Shown here in pieces: positions 33,860-45,221 of a DNA stretch of 64,000 bases; position 1 is the first letter of the stretch, and every line of letters begins with the position of its first letter. The DNA lies in assembly GCA_002007465.1 (NCBI GenBank), contig LNAC01000032.1, positions 8,610,519 through 8,674,518 on the forward strand, in the 5' to 3' direction. The notes beneath the pieces were generated by a model, which had not been told where the DNA came from, searched no databases, and saw nothing but the letters and a program-made list of their open reading frames with translations. The position numbers were made by a program, and so were the translations under genes. This DNA comes from Ailurus styani. Its lineage: Eukaryota > Chordata > Mammalia > Carnivora > Ailuridae.

Positions 33860-34760
33860 ACAACTAAATGAGCATCTAGTGGCATACTTCTGGGTATTCT
33901 TCATATGGTGCAAGCCACAGTGAGTTTTTGTTGCTGTAGTTGTTGTTGATGTTACTTGCAGCCAAAGGCATTCAAGTAACACATGTGATTTACATGTTAT
34001 ATTTTATAAACTCTTGAATATGTTAGAATGTTTTTATATTTCCCCAGTGTATAGAAAATAACTCTGTCAGACTAAATAGACAAGAGCTCTAAACATAATC
34101 CTAGATACTATCTGTGCTGTTCCATTGTCCTCCAATAAGTGATGTTCCTTAGAATTCTGAGATAAGTCTGGTTTCTATTCACTTGGGGAAAAATACAATC
34201 TTTATTTTCTTCTAAGAGCTTGTGGATTGTGTCTGTCTTATATATATATAATTCTGCTGGAATATTACAGTTACGTTTTATTTCCAAATGTTTTGCATAA
34301 AATTCAGTTAGCCTTTTAAAATTGTGTATTAGGCAGGTTTTACTTTTTAAAATAAAAACCAGGATAGTTTTTATTTCTTTATTTTTTAATCTTTGTTCGC
34401 TGCTTCTGTCCCAATGTTCCTAGCATAGTCTTAAAGAATGCTAATAATCATTAGGTTAAATTTCTGACCTCAACCCCCATATCCATTGTAGTAGACACCA
34501 CTGGTGTCATTCTTAAATTCCTTTTACTAGACCTGGAACACATTCCCTGGCTGTCATGAGTACTGGTGGCTAATTGCTAACCACTATTTCCTCCTCGGAT
34601 CACCCTTGCTTTACCTAGAACAGCATAGGATTTTATTTGGAATACAAAAGGCTAGTCACCTTGCCTTAAGGTGGGGTATATACCTTTTACCTTCCCAAGT
34701 TCCTTGTAGGATACTCTGAACTTAATCTGAACTAACCTCTTTGGCTGCTTCCTCTACTTT
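33860..34760. other. Unassigned DNA
   Basis: No repeat or exon was recognised with confidence. A short TATATATA run lies near 34240. Confidence 0.45.
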
Positions 34761-34764
34761 ACCT

Positions 34765-34905
34765 CAGTATAATCTCATATTAACTAATTATATCTGCAAT
34801 AACTTTATTAAGATTGTTGCAAATAAGGTCACAATCTGAAGTGCAGGGGGCTACGACTTTAACGTATATTTTTGGAGGACACAATTAAACTTATAATAGT
34901 ATCAG
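34765..34905 (-). mobile_element. MLT1-like LTR fragment, antisense
   Basis: GTTGCAAATAAGGTCACAAT, GCAGGGGGCTACGACTTTAA, CGTATATTTTTGGAGGACAC and AATTAAACTTATAATA are the inverted 5' part of an MLT1A-type LTR (ERVL-MaLR). The rest of the LTR was not recognised. Confidence 0.65.
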
Positions 34906-35757
34906 AGTTCCATTTAAGTGTGATTATATATTGGCCTAGAATTTGGATTTTTTTTTTCCTATCCACATTGCTTAGCTCTGTGACACTTTAGAATAGTGAA
35001 GAAATAAAAACCAGCAATTCACTGTGTATACGATAGTTGCTGTTCTAAAAAGCTAATCCTCTTTCTGTCCCCACCTGTAGCAATTTAATTGAGAGGCCTA
35101 TACCCCCCATGTTGAAATAAAATATCACCAGTTTCCCTTTGCTTTATTTCTTGGAAAGTGGGTTGTTTCCCCCATCAGTGCAGATAGTATTACAGGGGAA
35201 ATAGAATGAAACCTAGAAGAAATCATTCAAAAAGCCTTTGAAAAAGTAACCTCTACAAGATTATTTCCAGGTTTTTGAAAACATGTTTCTAAACAAGAGT
35301 GCAGATGGGAGTAAGAATAACTACCTTCAGGTAGGTAGACCAGATATTTCCAGAACAAATAATAGGTCTTCCAATTATTGTGCTTTCCAACTTAGATCCA
35401 TTTGCTTTATCACTGTTAGGTAGTCTTCTTCTCATATTCCAAATGAAACATTGAGTCTCAGTCCTGGTTTTTGGCATAGATATGGCTTTTTACTTTTTCT
35501 TTTATATCCGTAAGTGTCTTTAAGTTGTTTTGGCACTGTTAGACAATTTTTTTAAACAGGAATTATTTTAAATTTAAATGACTGCGCCCTTGCTTACCAA
35601 GTTAAATCACTACTCCTTAATAGTATGTGATGAAGAATACTTCCGACATGGCTTCAAACTACTTTCCTACCCAGGTTACCTAATATTACTACATAACTCT
35701 GACAGGAGAACTCACCTCTGGAAAGAAAGACATGGAGGAGTCCTAATAATTCACGAC
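34906..35757. other. Unassigned DNA
   Basis: No feature was recognised. The short frames at 35289-35477 (minus) and 35578-35844 (plus) carry no known motif, and the latter runs into the MIR. Confidence 0.45.
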
Positions 35758-35938
35758 ATTTGCCATACACTAAGCAAAGCATTTTATACACATTATTTCA
35801 ATTCATTCTCAAGTCAACCTGTTGAGAAAAGTATTATCCTCTAGAAAACAAATAATAGAACTGAGCACAGAGAAATTAAGTCATTTGTTAAGGACAATGT
35901 GGCCAGTAATTAATGAGGCAGAATTTTACCCTTTACTT
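35758..35938 (-). mobile_element. MIR SINE fragment, antisense
   Basis: TAAGCAAAGCATTTTATACA, TTATTTCAATTCATTCTCA, GAAAAGTATTATCCTCTAG, CTGAGCACAGAGAAATTAAG and GTCATTTGTTAAGGACAATG fit the inverted MIR. Confidence 0.75.
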
Positions 35939-36072
35939 TGTTGAGTACCAAAGCCCATGATATTAGCTTCAAATTACATTTCTTCACTATTTCAGAAAAC
36001 CAAAGAACATGGTAACTCAGACTCAAAGCAAGCTAGCTTTGATATCCTAAGGTTTGTTTTGGATAAAGGCAA

Positions 36073-36602
36073 TGTGTTCACTTCCTATTGATGCTGTAGT
36101 AAATTATTACAAATATGATGGCTAAAACAAATATAGTTTTTGTTTGTTTGTTTGTTTGTTTGTTTTTACAGCTCTAGAGGGCAGGAGTCTGAAATGGATT
36201 TCCCTGGGCTAAAATCAAGATCACAATAGGGCTTCATTTCTTTTGAAGACTCTAGGGTACCACCTATCTCTTTGCCTTTCTCAGCTTCTAGAGGACACCT
36301 GCATTCCTTGGCATCCATTCCATTCCACCTTCAAAACCAGCAATGACCAGTCAAGTTGTTCTCATTCTTCTTCACTCTGATACCAACTCTCCTTCCTTCT
36401 TTTTTTGCTTATAAGGACTTTTGTGATTACATTGAGCCCACCTGGATAATCCAGGATACTCTTCCCATCTCAAGACCATAATTAGAAATCTTAATTCCAT
36501 CTGCAACACAAATTCCCCCTTGCCATGTAACAAAACATACTTGCAGATTATAGTGATGAGGATGTAGACATCTTTAGGGAACCATTATTCTGCTTATCAC
36601 CA
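36073..36602 (-). mobile_element. MLT1-like LTR, near full length, antisense
   Basis: Inverted LTR text in order: GATGCTGTAGTAAATTATTA, TACAGCTCTAGAGGGCAGG, CTGGGCTAAAATCAAGATC, AGCTTCTAGAGGACACCTGC, TTCAAAACCAGCAATGACC, GGACTTTTGTGATTACATTG, CTGGATAATCCAGGATACTC and TTAGGGAACCATTATTCTGC. A (GTTT)n run at 36137-36167 has expanded inside it. No internal viral genes adjoin it. Confidence 0.8.
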
Positions 36603-37262
36603 GTGGGACAAGCATCTTCACAATGGTGATTCTCACAGCACGGTTTGGAGTAGAATTCTTCCAGCCAGTGGGGATTTATGAAAAAGAGTCTAATTCCTAG
36701 TTGAATAGTCCAGCAAAAATTATATAAGGTGTCTGATTTCTAGTCAAGCTTATCAGCATTCAGAGACGTATTCTAGACTTGGCAGTGAAGATGAATTACA
36801 AAACAGAGGAGCAAGATAAAAGTCCTGTTATAGGATCAAGTCAAACAGATGAGAGAAGGCTACTCTAGAAAACTTAATAATATCACAGGAACCCACACCT
36901 CATTCGAAACAGCCTGGCTTGAGGAGCAAGATCAATTTTCTACCTCACTTTCTGCTGGGAATAGTACTTATAATATTTGTTCACATTTAATTAGGGTGAT
37001 CTCAGGAAGTAGATGATATGGAGCTTTTGGAAAGAAGCATCAGTGCATATAGCTAACATAGGGCAAGAGCTGATACTCCATTCCATTTAGGATGCTATCC
37101 ACCCTTCAAAGTCAACTGCAAATGCCACATCTACCTTGAAGACTTTTCTAAGTCTTTCATCAAGAATCCTCTCTCTTTCTTGTAATGACAAGGATATCTC
37201 TTTGACACTAATGACCACATATATTTTGCCGCTATAGTGGTTATTTGTGAATGCATATACCA

Positions 37263-37612
37263 TTTAGCTGCTCGTTTTAGCTTTTTACAGCTGCCTAGGA
37301 AACATACTGCAAACTGGATGGCTGGAAACAACAGAAATTTATTCTCTCACAGTTCTGGAGGCCGTAAGTCTGAAATCAAGGTGTTGGCAAGGTCATGCTC
37401 TTTCCAAAATTTCTAGGAGTGGATCCTTCCTTGCCTCCCCCAGCTTCTGGTAGTCCCAGGCATTCCCTACTTTGTGGCAGCATAACTCCAATCTTTGCCT
37501 CTGTAGTCACATGAGTGTCTTCCTCTTATGTATATCTGTGTCCAAATTTTGCTCTTCTTATGAGGACATCAGTCATATTGGGTCAGATAGGACTAAGAAC
37601 ATAGGGCAAATA
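37263..37612 (-). mobile_element. MLT1-like LTR inside an L2, antisense
   Basis: CAGCTGCCTAGGAAACATAC, GATGGCTGGAAACAACAGAA, ATTTATTCTCTCACAGTTC, TGGAGGCCGTAAGTCTG, AATCAAGGTGTTGGCAAGG and CTTATGAGGACATCAGTCAT are the inverted 3' half of an MLT1A-type LTR. The LTR is truncated at its U3 side. It differs in subfamily from the MLT1 at 36073, so the two are separate insertions. Confidence 0.8.
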
Positions 37613-37617
37613 TATAC

Positions 37618-37643
37618 ACATGTGTGTGTGCACACACACATGT
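37618..37643. repeat. Perfect 26-bp palindrome of alternating TG/CA
   Basis: Thirteen bases, ACATGTGTGTGTG, are followed directly by their exact reverse complement. The sequence is also alternating purine-pyrimidine except at its edges. Confidence 0.95.
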
Positions 37644-37869
37644 TGACAGTATACCACCATGATCATTTATGTATTTATTAACATTTTAGTTAACAGGGTA
37701 TTTCAGAAACAGATGGCATTATATTCCATAGCATTTATCAAATAAGTTTAAATGAAGAATACATGTATGTCAAATTTTCATTGGTAGACTACAAATTCCC
37801 TATATTATTGGTAAATGCTTTATACCTAATGCCTTGCACATGGTCAGGCCCTCAATGAATCCTTCTTAG

Positions 37870-40004
37870 ACATGATGCTTTACATTAAGAGAGGCATCTT
37901 ATAAATATAAAATTTTAAATAAAGAAATCTTCAATTTATCAGATATTTCTGAACAAATGTGTGTTGTGTGTGTGTATATCATAGGACACATATGTTCATC
38001 ATAGGACATCCTGTCCAGGTAAATAGTTTACATGCATATTTTCTTATATTTATTAATTGCTGAAAAGAAAGTAGAATGCCAGCAATATTTGAGAAATGAT
38101 ATCTCCATTAAAACATGTAGAATTCAGTCTTTTCCTACCAGATGGTATATTTTAAGAGTATTAATCCTAAAAGTTCTCATTTTTCCTTATTTTTACTTGA
38201 AAATATTGGCATCATTATTGTAAATACCAAGAAAGAGAGTCTACAAAAAATTTTTTGTGTATTATTTTCACTAAGTATTTTCTATTCATAGAATAGGGAC
38301 AGATTATAGTCACATAATCTATACTTTGTTCTGTTTCTGTTGTTTATTTACATATTAACTTACCAAGACCTAGGCACAACTGAACCTTCAATTAGTTTTG
38401 CTAGTTTCTTGAGCACTAGAGAAGTGTAGAGACATCACCCAATTTTGGTGGCTGTGGAGTTGACAGTCTAGCCAAGCAGAACTCAAGGTTGCTAGTTAGC
38501 ATGACAGCCAACTCAGCTCTGAATTGAGGCTGCTTCTTTTTTCTCTGCTTTGTATTTTCTACTCCCTCATTTGCCTTTGGTTAGAACATTTGCTTTACCT
38601 TTGCCAAGGTACTGTCACTTTTGGTATAAATCAGTGGGTGGAGGATGTGGTTACACAAATGTTCAGGACTCCCATAGTGGCATCTATTCATGATGCTGTC
38701 TTTGTGCAGGTGAGTCAGCATTGGAGAATAAATGGGTTATTGTGTCTTGGCACCCATGGCTACATCTTTGACCTGCCAAGTGAAAATCTCACTGGGCAAT
38801 TACGGGATTCTCATAATGCTCCTTAAGTCCCTTCTTTGGCAGACGTCCCATAGGTTATGCTATTTTGCATGACATAAAAGGAAAACAGGAAAAATATAAG
38901 CAAGACAAGAGCGATAATAGCAGATGGAGTATGTCAATTAGTATAGAAGATGCATGAGATGACCGAAACAGCAGCTGAGAAGTCCACTTGAAATAAAATG
39001 ATCAAAGTTGCAATCAGCAGCCCTCTGAGTGATGTTGATACAGGCTTAATGTTGACGAACTAAGACTAGAGTATTGAACTGAAGGTTATGATGATTCTCA
39101 AAGGACCATAGCTAGACTAGTCATAGTCTAGACAGTTCTGAGTATCACACAGCTGTAGAGATTGAGCAAGGATTTGCATTCCAAATAGGAATGAGCCAGT
39201 ATTTGAAATATCATGCAACTGGGATAGGATGCAGGGGAAAGACATGCCAGGTTCTTGATAGGAGGTTAGGGATTTAGGTCGGTGGTAAACATGATGATGA
39301 TTCAGTGTGTTGGGGAAAGTGTTTCTGAAAAACACTTTTTCCCCACAAAAAAATCAAAGAAGTAATTTTGCTACATAGATAGATTTAGTAACTACTAGTA
39401 TACATTTATATCTGTCAATTTTTTAAAAAAATTATTTAACACATGATATTTGAATTATTATTTTTTGTTATCCCCCCTCTGGCAAGTTACCCAGCAGAAC
39501 TTATATGTATTTAGTTATTTAGGATATTTGAAATGACTCTGTACTCTTGGTACAGTTCTTAGTAATCACGGACTATATTCTCAAAAAAAATTCAATTCTG
39601 ATGGTAAGCCACCAAAACACCTGTTCATCAACTATGTTTTGGTATCTAACAGGCATCATCACATTTTCAAACATAAGCAAATCTCTAAGTGGGAAGACAT
39701 TCAATTTATTGACCTTACCCCCCTGAGCAATGCTGTTAGGTTAAGCTGTGGATTGATGGATAGTTTAGGATAGATTATTGCTACAAAATAAAGTGGTTGA
39801 TTTTGTTTTCACACTGTATGAGCAGTTTAAGGAGAACCATATTCACATAACTATTTGTTAGGCTTCTATTATAGTCGCCTACTACAGCGATGTTTTAATT
39901 CACATTAAACTGTACCAGATATTAGTAATTTCCATCAATTGATGGTAAAATACATGTAATGTGTCATTCTATTTTCTTCCTTCTCTCTTTCTTCCCTTCC
40001 TTCC
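37870..40004. other. Unassigned DNA
   Basis: Over 2 kb without a confident repeat or exon. A 100-codon plus-strand frame (38524-38826) has a hydrophobic start but no recognised domain, Kozak context or partner exon. The minus-strand frame at 39117-39335 is featureless. Confidence 0.4.
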
Positions 40005-40610
40005 AATAAACATTTAGTGAGTATATACTAAATACCAGGCACTTTGCTTAATACTAGATGATGCAGAAAGAATTAAGAAAAACAAAATCCCTACCCTTAA
40101 GGAGCTTCCTGTCAAGTGGAGAACAAGAAATGGCACAGGAGAGAGCTAAAAAGTCAGAAATTGCTATACTGTATGATAGTGGATATGACAGATAGTGGAT
40201 ATGACAGAGGGTTGCACAAAGTGCTGAGAGTACCAGGAGCAGGTTGCTTCTGTCAGAGGAGAGTAGAAGAGGTATTTATTACAGGCTTTCAAAAGACCCC
40301 AACTGGATTCTTCAGAAGGAAAGGAAGGGGCTCTCAATCAAAGTGAGGACGATTACTATCCAAAGAGAGATCAACAAAGACAAAGGCCACAAAGCAAGAG
40401 AAATCCCATTGTGTTCCAAAACCCAAAAGAAGTTAATACTGCTGAGGAGAAGAAGGAAAGAGGCAATGGAGGAGGAAGTGATATGGCTGGAGAGAGAAGC
40501 AGTGGTCAGATTACAAAAGCATTTTGATTTTGCACAAGGAAATTTAGACATTTCCTAAAAGCCATGGACAGGGAAAAATGAAAGATTTTAAGCAGACAAG
40601 TGACACTGTA
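40005..40610 (-). mobile_element. L2 LINE, about 0.6 kb, antisense
   Basis: Starts AATAAACATTTAGTGAGTAT, ACCAGGCACTTTGCTTAATA, CCCTACCCTTAAGGAGCTTC (inverted L2 3' end). It continues to GATTTTAAGCAGACAAGTGA near 40600, the inverted internal L2 block. A 16-bp tandem duplication, GATAGTGGATATGACA, lies at 40175-40206. Open frames here are antisense repeat read-through. Confidence 0.7.
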
Positions 40611-40614
40611 GCAG

Positions 40615-41571
40615 ATAGTGTTTGAGTCATCTTTCCTCCTCAGGACAATATCTGTTTCCAGAAAACTTCACCCCTTTTGCACTCCATAACTCTGCCCACT
40701 TCCACAGTAATTTGATATACCAAAGATGTCCCCTGATTGAAATTGAGGCAGTCCTGTCATCTCTATTATGGATTTGACATTCTCACTGAAATGCTCTGTT
40801 CTGTGGAAGCTGAGAGACAGAAGTTATGAAGTAGTCACATGGTTGGAAAACCAAAGAAGTTAGAATATATAGAGACAGTGAATCAAACAATGAATCGATG
40901 TTAAGAAAATGAAGTTTGTGGTTATGGCCAAGTTGTGAACGTCATCCTAAGGATGAAAAAGAACATAGAATGCACCAAGGACGGTGGTAGGGTTTGGGTT
41001 AAAAAACAAAACCGTGAGCCAAATTCCAACATATTCAACAAAACTGGAGATTATAGCTCCTGGACAGGTGTGTAGAAATAATGGAGATGGGGTAAACATG
41101 GCTACAGCCAACTGACAGCCTTTAGAAAGAATTAGTATTAAATTTTAGCTTAATTGTATATAGGCAGCAGTAGAAATCTAGAGAATGATGATATATAAGG
41201 AAATTTGAGAAAATGAGGGGATGAACAAGGAGTGTGGTATACTCATGTGAACATCTGTGTTCTTTTTAAGGCCTGCAGAAAACAAATTATGAAAAGGATA
41301 TATCTGTAAAAAAAAATTTCCTGGAATGAGGGTTTCAGAGGGCATAGTAGAAAAGTTTGGTGAGAAGGCAGAAACAAGAAATTGGGCTAGGGTGAAGGAA
41401 CAATGCAATAGAATTATTTGGGGGTACCATTTCTCCTGGTATAATGAAGAAAAGAAAGCAAGTATCAGAGTTGCCTATAAATGTCTAAGTTGACAAGAAA
41501 GCATGAAGAATTGCCAAGTATTTGTGGGCAAGTATTGATCTTGCATGTTTTGGTTTTAATACAGTAAAACT
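40615..41571. other. Unassigned DNA, possibly diverged LINE
   Basis: No confident match. Its purine-rich text resembles the preceding antisense L2, but I cannot place it. Confidence 0.35.
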
Positions 41572-41582
41572 TGACTCACAAT

Positions 41583-41784
41583 TTTTTTTTTTAAGATTTT
41601 ATTTATTCCTTTGTCAGAGAGAGAGGGAGAGAGCACAAGCTGGCAGAGTGGCAGGCAGAGGCAGAAAGAGAAGCAGGCTCCCTGCTGAGCAAGGAACCCA
41701 GTGTGGGACTTTATCCCAAGACCATGGGATCATGACCTGAGCTGAAGGCAGCCACTTAACCAACTGAGCCACCCAGGCATCCCA
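41583..41784 (-). mobile_element. Carnivore SINE, antisense
   Basis: Minus-strand reading gives GGGATGCCTGGGTGGCTCAG, GGTTAAGTGGCTGCCTTC, GTCATGATCCCATGGTC and an AATAAATAAAATCTTAAAAA tail. Imperfect duplication TGACTCACAAT and TGTCTCACAAT flanks it at 41572 and 41785. Confidence 0.93.
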
Positions 41785-41795
41785 TGTCTCACAAT

Positions 41796-43261
41796 GTTTA
41801 AAAAGCTGTTGGGTCAATAAAAATTCAGTTTTCTTATGGGTGGGCCTACAGAACAAATTAATAAGTGAGAATTAAATATCTAACAGTCCTGAAGGAGATG
41901 GAACATTCCAGAGCAGCTTCCATTCATGGTGTAGAAATACCACAATTTTTTTTTTCCCAATTGAAATAATAAAAATGTTAAAATCCTTTTGTTAATGGCA
42001 ACATTATATTTGATGTTGAAATAAAATTTAGATGGTAGTTTTAAGAAATAAAGTATAAGTTAAATGGATTATCTTTCATATCAATTTTGACTTGTGTTTA
42101 AGCTCTTTTTAATTTAATTATGCTCTTAAATGCAACATATCCTGCCAACCTGAAATTTCCCTTATAAGGTCAAAATTTTTCTAGGACATTAAAATGCCTC
42201 AAGCTTCAACTTGGTTTTTCTCTCAACTTGGTATCAAAAGCCCTGGAGCAACTGAACATTTTATTTTCTCTTTAATGCTGAATATTTAACAATTTCTAAC
42301 ATAAGCAGAAAAGTAAAGGGGCTAATTGTCTCTCTTAGAGTTCCTTTAGCTTTTCGATTCTCTTACATCTTTCCTGATTTTTTACAAGAGAGGGAAAAAG
42401 TTGAAATATGATTATGCAGAAATGCTTAAAATACAGTGTTTTCCCTGTCAACAGTAGCTTTTCCTGACAGTTTCTGAGATTGTTTAAATATCTATGATGT
42501 TTTCTCTCCATCTATCTTCCACTGGTTTCTTTATTGCCTTCTACTGGTCTGAAGTAAAAATTACTTCTCTGACAGTGTTCATTCTTATAGAGATAAGTTC
42601 CATTTTTCTTAGACTATTACAAGGCCTTTCTAAAATATGAAGCAAAACATAACAAATTTTCCAAGTAGTGTTTCAATAACATAATTTTGCCACAATGTCT
42701 AATGAATTCCTTATAAAGCCACAATTCTAAATCCAAACTCTCGGCTTTTTGTTTTTAAACTACCTAAAAGTTTTTTTTCTTTTGCCAACATGGATTTCCA
42801 TTTCTGATCTCTTGGTTTTAAGTGTAACCTTGGCTTTCCAAGAGTTTCCCACAAATCTCTCGTGGATAGCTGAGAATTTTCTGGTAACTTTTGTTGAATC
42901 TGGTGTTCTTCTCTCATTTAGATGCAACACTGAATTTTATGTCTGAGAGAATCTTACTTGTTTTCCTGACTTAAAGAGATTTTTAAAATCGAAATTATTC
43001 CCATATTATTTTATTAATCCATTCTCATTTTGTGTGTATGTGTCTGTTCTCTGTTCCCCTACTTTTTGCTCCTAAAATCTTAACTCTTATTTTAAATATC
43101 CTGCATGTCCATATCTTTTAAAATAGATGAGATAAATATGAGTTACATAAATTTTTTCCTCTCTATAGACATTTAAATATAATGTAAGCACAACTTATTT
43201 GAGTTTTAACACTTCCTTAATGCATGTGTAAAGTAGTGGGAATATGTTCTTGTCACATATT
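41796..43261. other. Unassigned AT-rich DNA
   Basis: About 1.5 kb with no repeat or exon recognised. The overlapping opposite-strand frames near 42711-42946 are featureless. Confidence 0.45.
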
Positions 43262-43277
43262 AGGAAGTTGAGATTTT

Positions 43278-43476
43278 GGGAAGCCTGGGTGGCTCAGTGG
43301 GTTAAAGCCTCTGCTTTCGGCTCAGGTCATGATCTCAGGGTCCTGGGATTGAGTCCTGCATCAGGCTCCCTGCTCATCGGGGAGCCTGCTTCCCCCTCTC
43401 CCTCTGCTTGCGTCTCTGCCTACTTATGATCTCTCTCTCTCTGTCAAATAAATAAATAAAATCTTTTTTAAAAAAA
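43278..43476 (+). mobile_element. Carnivore SINE, young subfamily
   Basis: GGAAGCCTGGGTGGCTCAGT head (CGC mutated to AGC), GGGTTAAAGCCTCTGCTTTC, GATTGAGTCCTGCATCAGG and an A tail. The flanks AGGAAGTTGAGATTTT (43262-43277) and AGAAGTTGAGATTTT (43479-43493) are the target duplication. Confidence 0.95.
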
Positions 43477-43759
43477 AAGAAGTTGAGATTTTTTCCCTCT
43501 CTTTAGGGAACTAAGCACAAAATAAGGAGGCATGAAAAATCCTATCTCAGCCTAGACATCTATAACTTCTGAAAAAAAAATGAACAAGCATAGAATGAAT
43601 TACATATGCTTGAATATGCACAGTTCACTGCAAAGTCACCTTAATGCCCCCTAGAGATTTAGCCCATTCATACAACTCTCAAACAATAATGTTTTAAGGA
43701 AAGGGAAATAAGAGGAGCTCAAGTTTCATTAGCTTTGCTGTCATCTTGCTCATATTTTG

Positions 43760-43823
43760 TTCCCTGCCCTTATGTGACTTACTTATGGTCTAATAGGGGA
43801 GACAAGACAATAAATGATCACTT
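43760..43823 (-). mobile_element. Short L2 3' end fragment, antisense
   Basis: TTCCCTGCCCTTATGTGAC, GTCTAATAGGGGAGACAAG and ACAATAAATGATCAC match the inverted L2 3' region. Little else of the element remains. Confidence 0.5.
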
Positions 43824-44203
43824 TCTTGTCACTCATTCCCAACTTCTTGATTGTTTCCTGTCCAATATCTTAGTTCCATGGCGCTAGTTTCCTGCCTAAT
43901 TCTCCCATCTTTCCAGAGACAAAAGTGTTTTCCCAAGGCCATGTGCTATCAGACCTGCCCAAATATTCTTTTTTATGCATGATCTTCTGTTGAACGCTTC
44001 CCTGATGTCTTCTTCTCTCTTTAACTCTTTAGATTCTTGCCTGAATCTGGTGTTCCCTGAAACTGACTTTCTGACTGTCTAGAACCTGACTGATTACCTG
44101 TGCTCCCCTTGCAGAACAGATCGGTCTCTCTGACTGACTGACCTCTCTTTGATCTGTTATCTCTTTCACAGGATACTCTTTATGACAGCACAAGAAGGGT
44201 TTT
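43824..44203. other. Unassigned pyrimidine-rich DNA
   Basis: No repeat or exon was recognised. It contains CTGACTGACTGAC-type short tandem text near 44130-44145. Confidence 0.4.
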
Positions 44204-44218
44204 AAAATTCTAGTTACA

Positions 44219-44428
44219 GGATGCTGGGGTGGCTCACTCCATTAAGTGTATGTCTTCAGCTTGGGTCACGATCCCAGGGTCCTGGGATTGAGTCCTGTGT
44301 GGGGTTCCTTGCTCTGCAGGGAGCCTGCTTCTCCCTCTGCCTACTGCTCCCTCTGCTTGTGCTTGATCCCTCTCTCTCTCTCTCTGACAAACAAATAAAT
44401 AAAATCTTAAAATAAAATAAGATAAAAT
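44219..44428 (+). mobile_element. Carnivore SINE, diverged copy
   Basis: GGATGCTGGGGTGGCTCACT head, GGTCACGATCCCAGGGTC, GGGGTTCCTTGCTCTGCAGG and a tail expanded to AAATAAAATAAGATAAAAT units. Duplication AAAATTCTAGTTACA at 44204-44218 recurs with one change at 44429-44443. Confidence 0.93.
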
Positions 44429-45221
44429 AAAATTCTAGTCACAATATATGTTGCTAACCACTTAACCAATGATTATTTCATCTAAACAAGAGAATCAGAG
44501 AAAGATGGTACAGAAAATAAAAATTGAAAACTCAAAACAGAATTTTTGTAAGAGAAAAATGAAGTAGTTTAAAGGAAATGAAAAATTTAACCCCGTGTAA
44601 TGATTTTACATGACTATAGTTAACATTTAAATTTTTCATAATACCATAATAAGGATGAACATTTGCAATTATAGTGAAATTAAAATAAAACCTAAATATT
44701 AAAATGATTGTAATGTGAGTTAAACTCGAGAGGGGAAAAGAGTCAATATATAACTTATTTGTGACTGATCAGAAATTATTTTATAAAATAAATTGAACTG
44801 CGACTTAAATAGATGCATATCCATGTTTATAGTAACATTACTCACAATAGCCATAAGGTAGAAGCAACTCAAATGTGAATATAGGTAAATAGATAAATAA
44901 AACGAAAATGAATAAAATGTTATATATATATTGTTCAGCCTTAAAAAGGAAGAAAATTCTGACACATGCTACAACATGGATGACCCTTGAAGACATTATA
45001 CTGGATAGATCAGTCATTGAAAGACAAACATTGATTCCAATTATATGAGGTGCCGAAGTGGCCAAATTTATGTGAACAAAGTAGAACGGAGGTGGCTGTT
45101 GTTGAATGAGTCCAGCTTTGTAGTTTGGGCAGAAGAAAAAGTTCTGGAGATGAATGGTGGTGATGGCTACACAATAATGTGGATGTATTTATAACTGAAA
45201 TTTATACTTCAAAATGGTTAA

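Larger units (their letters stand above)
37085..37865 (+). mobile_element. L2 LINE 3' region, split by an MLT1 LTR
   Basis: Left part (37085-37262): CAAATGCCACATCTACCTTG and AAGACTTTTCTAAGTC in L2 sense order. Right part (37700-37865): TTCCATAGCATTTATCAAAT, then GTAGACTACAAATTCCC, TGCCTTGCACATGGTCAG and GCCCTCAATGAATCC. The order and strand are what one L2 would show if interrupted. Confidence 0.65.

Noticed and set aside
38524..38826. 100-codon frame with a hydrophobic N-terminus resembling a signal peptide
   Set aside because: The hydrophobicity comes from a T-rich stretch. No conserved domain, exon boundary or poly(A) site supports a gene.
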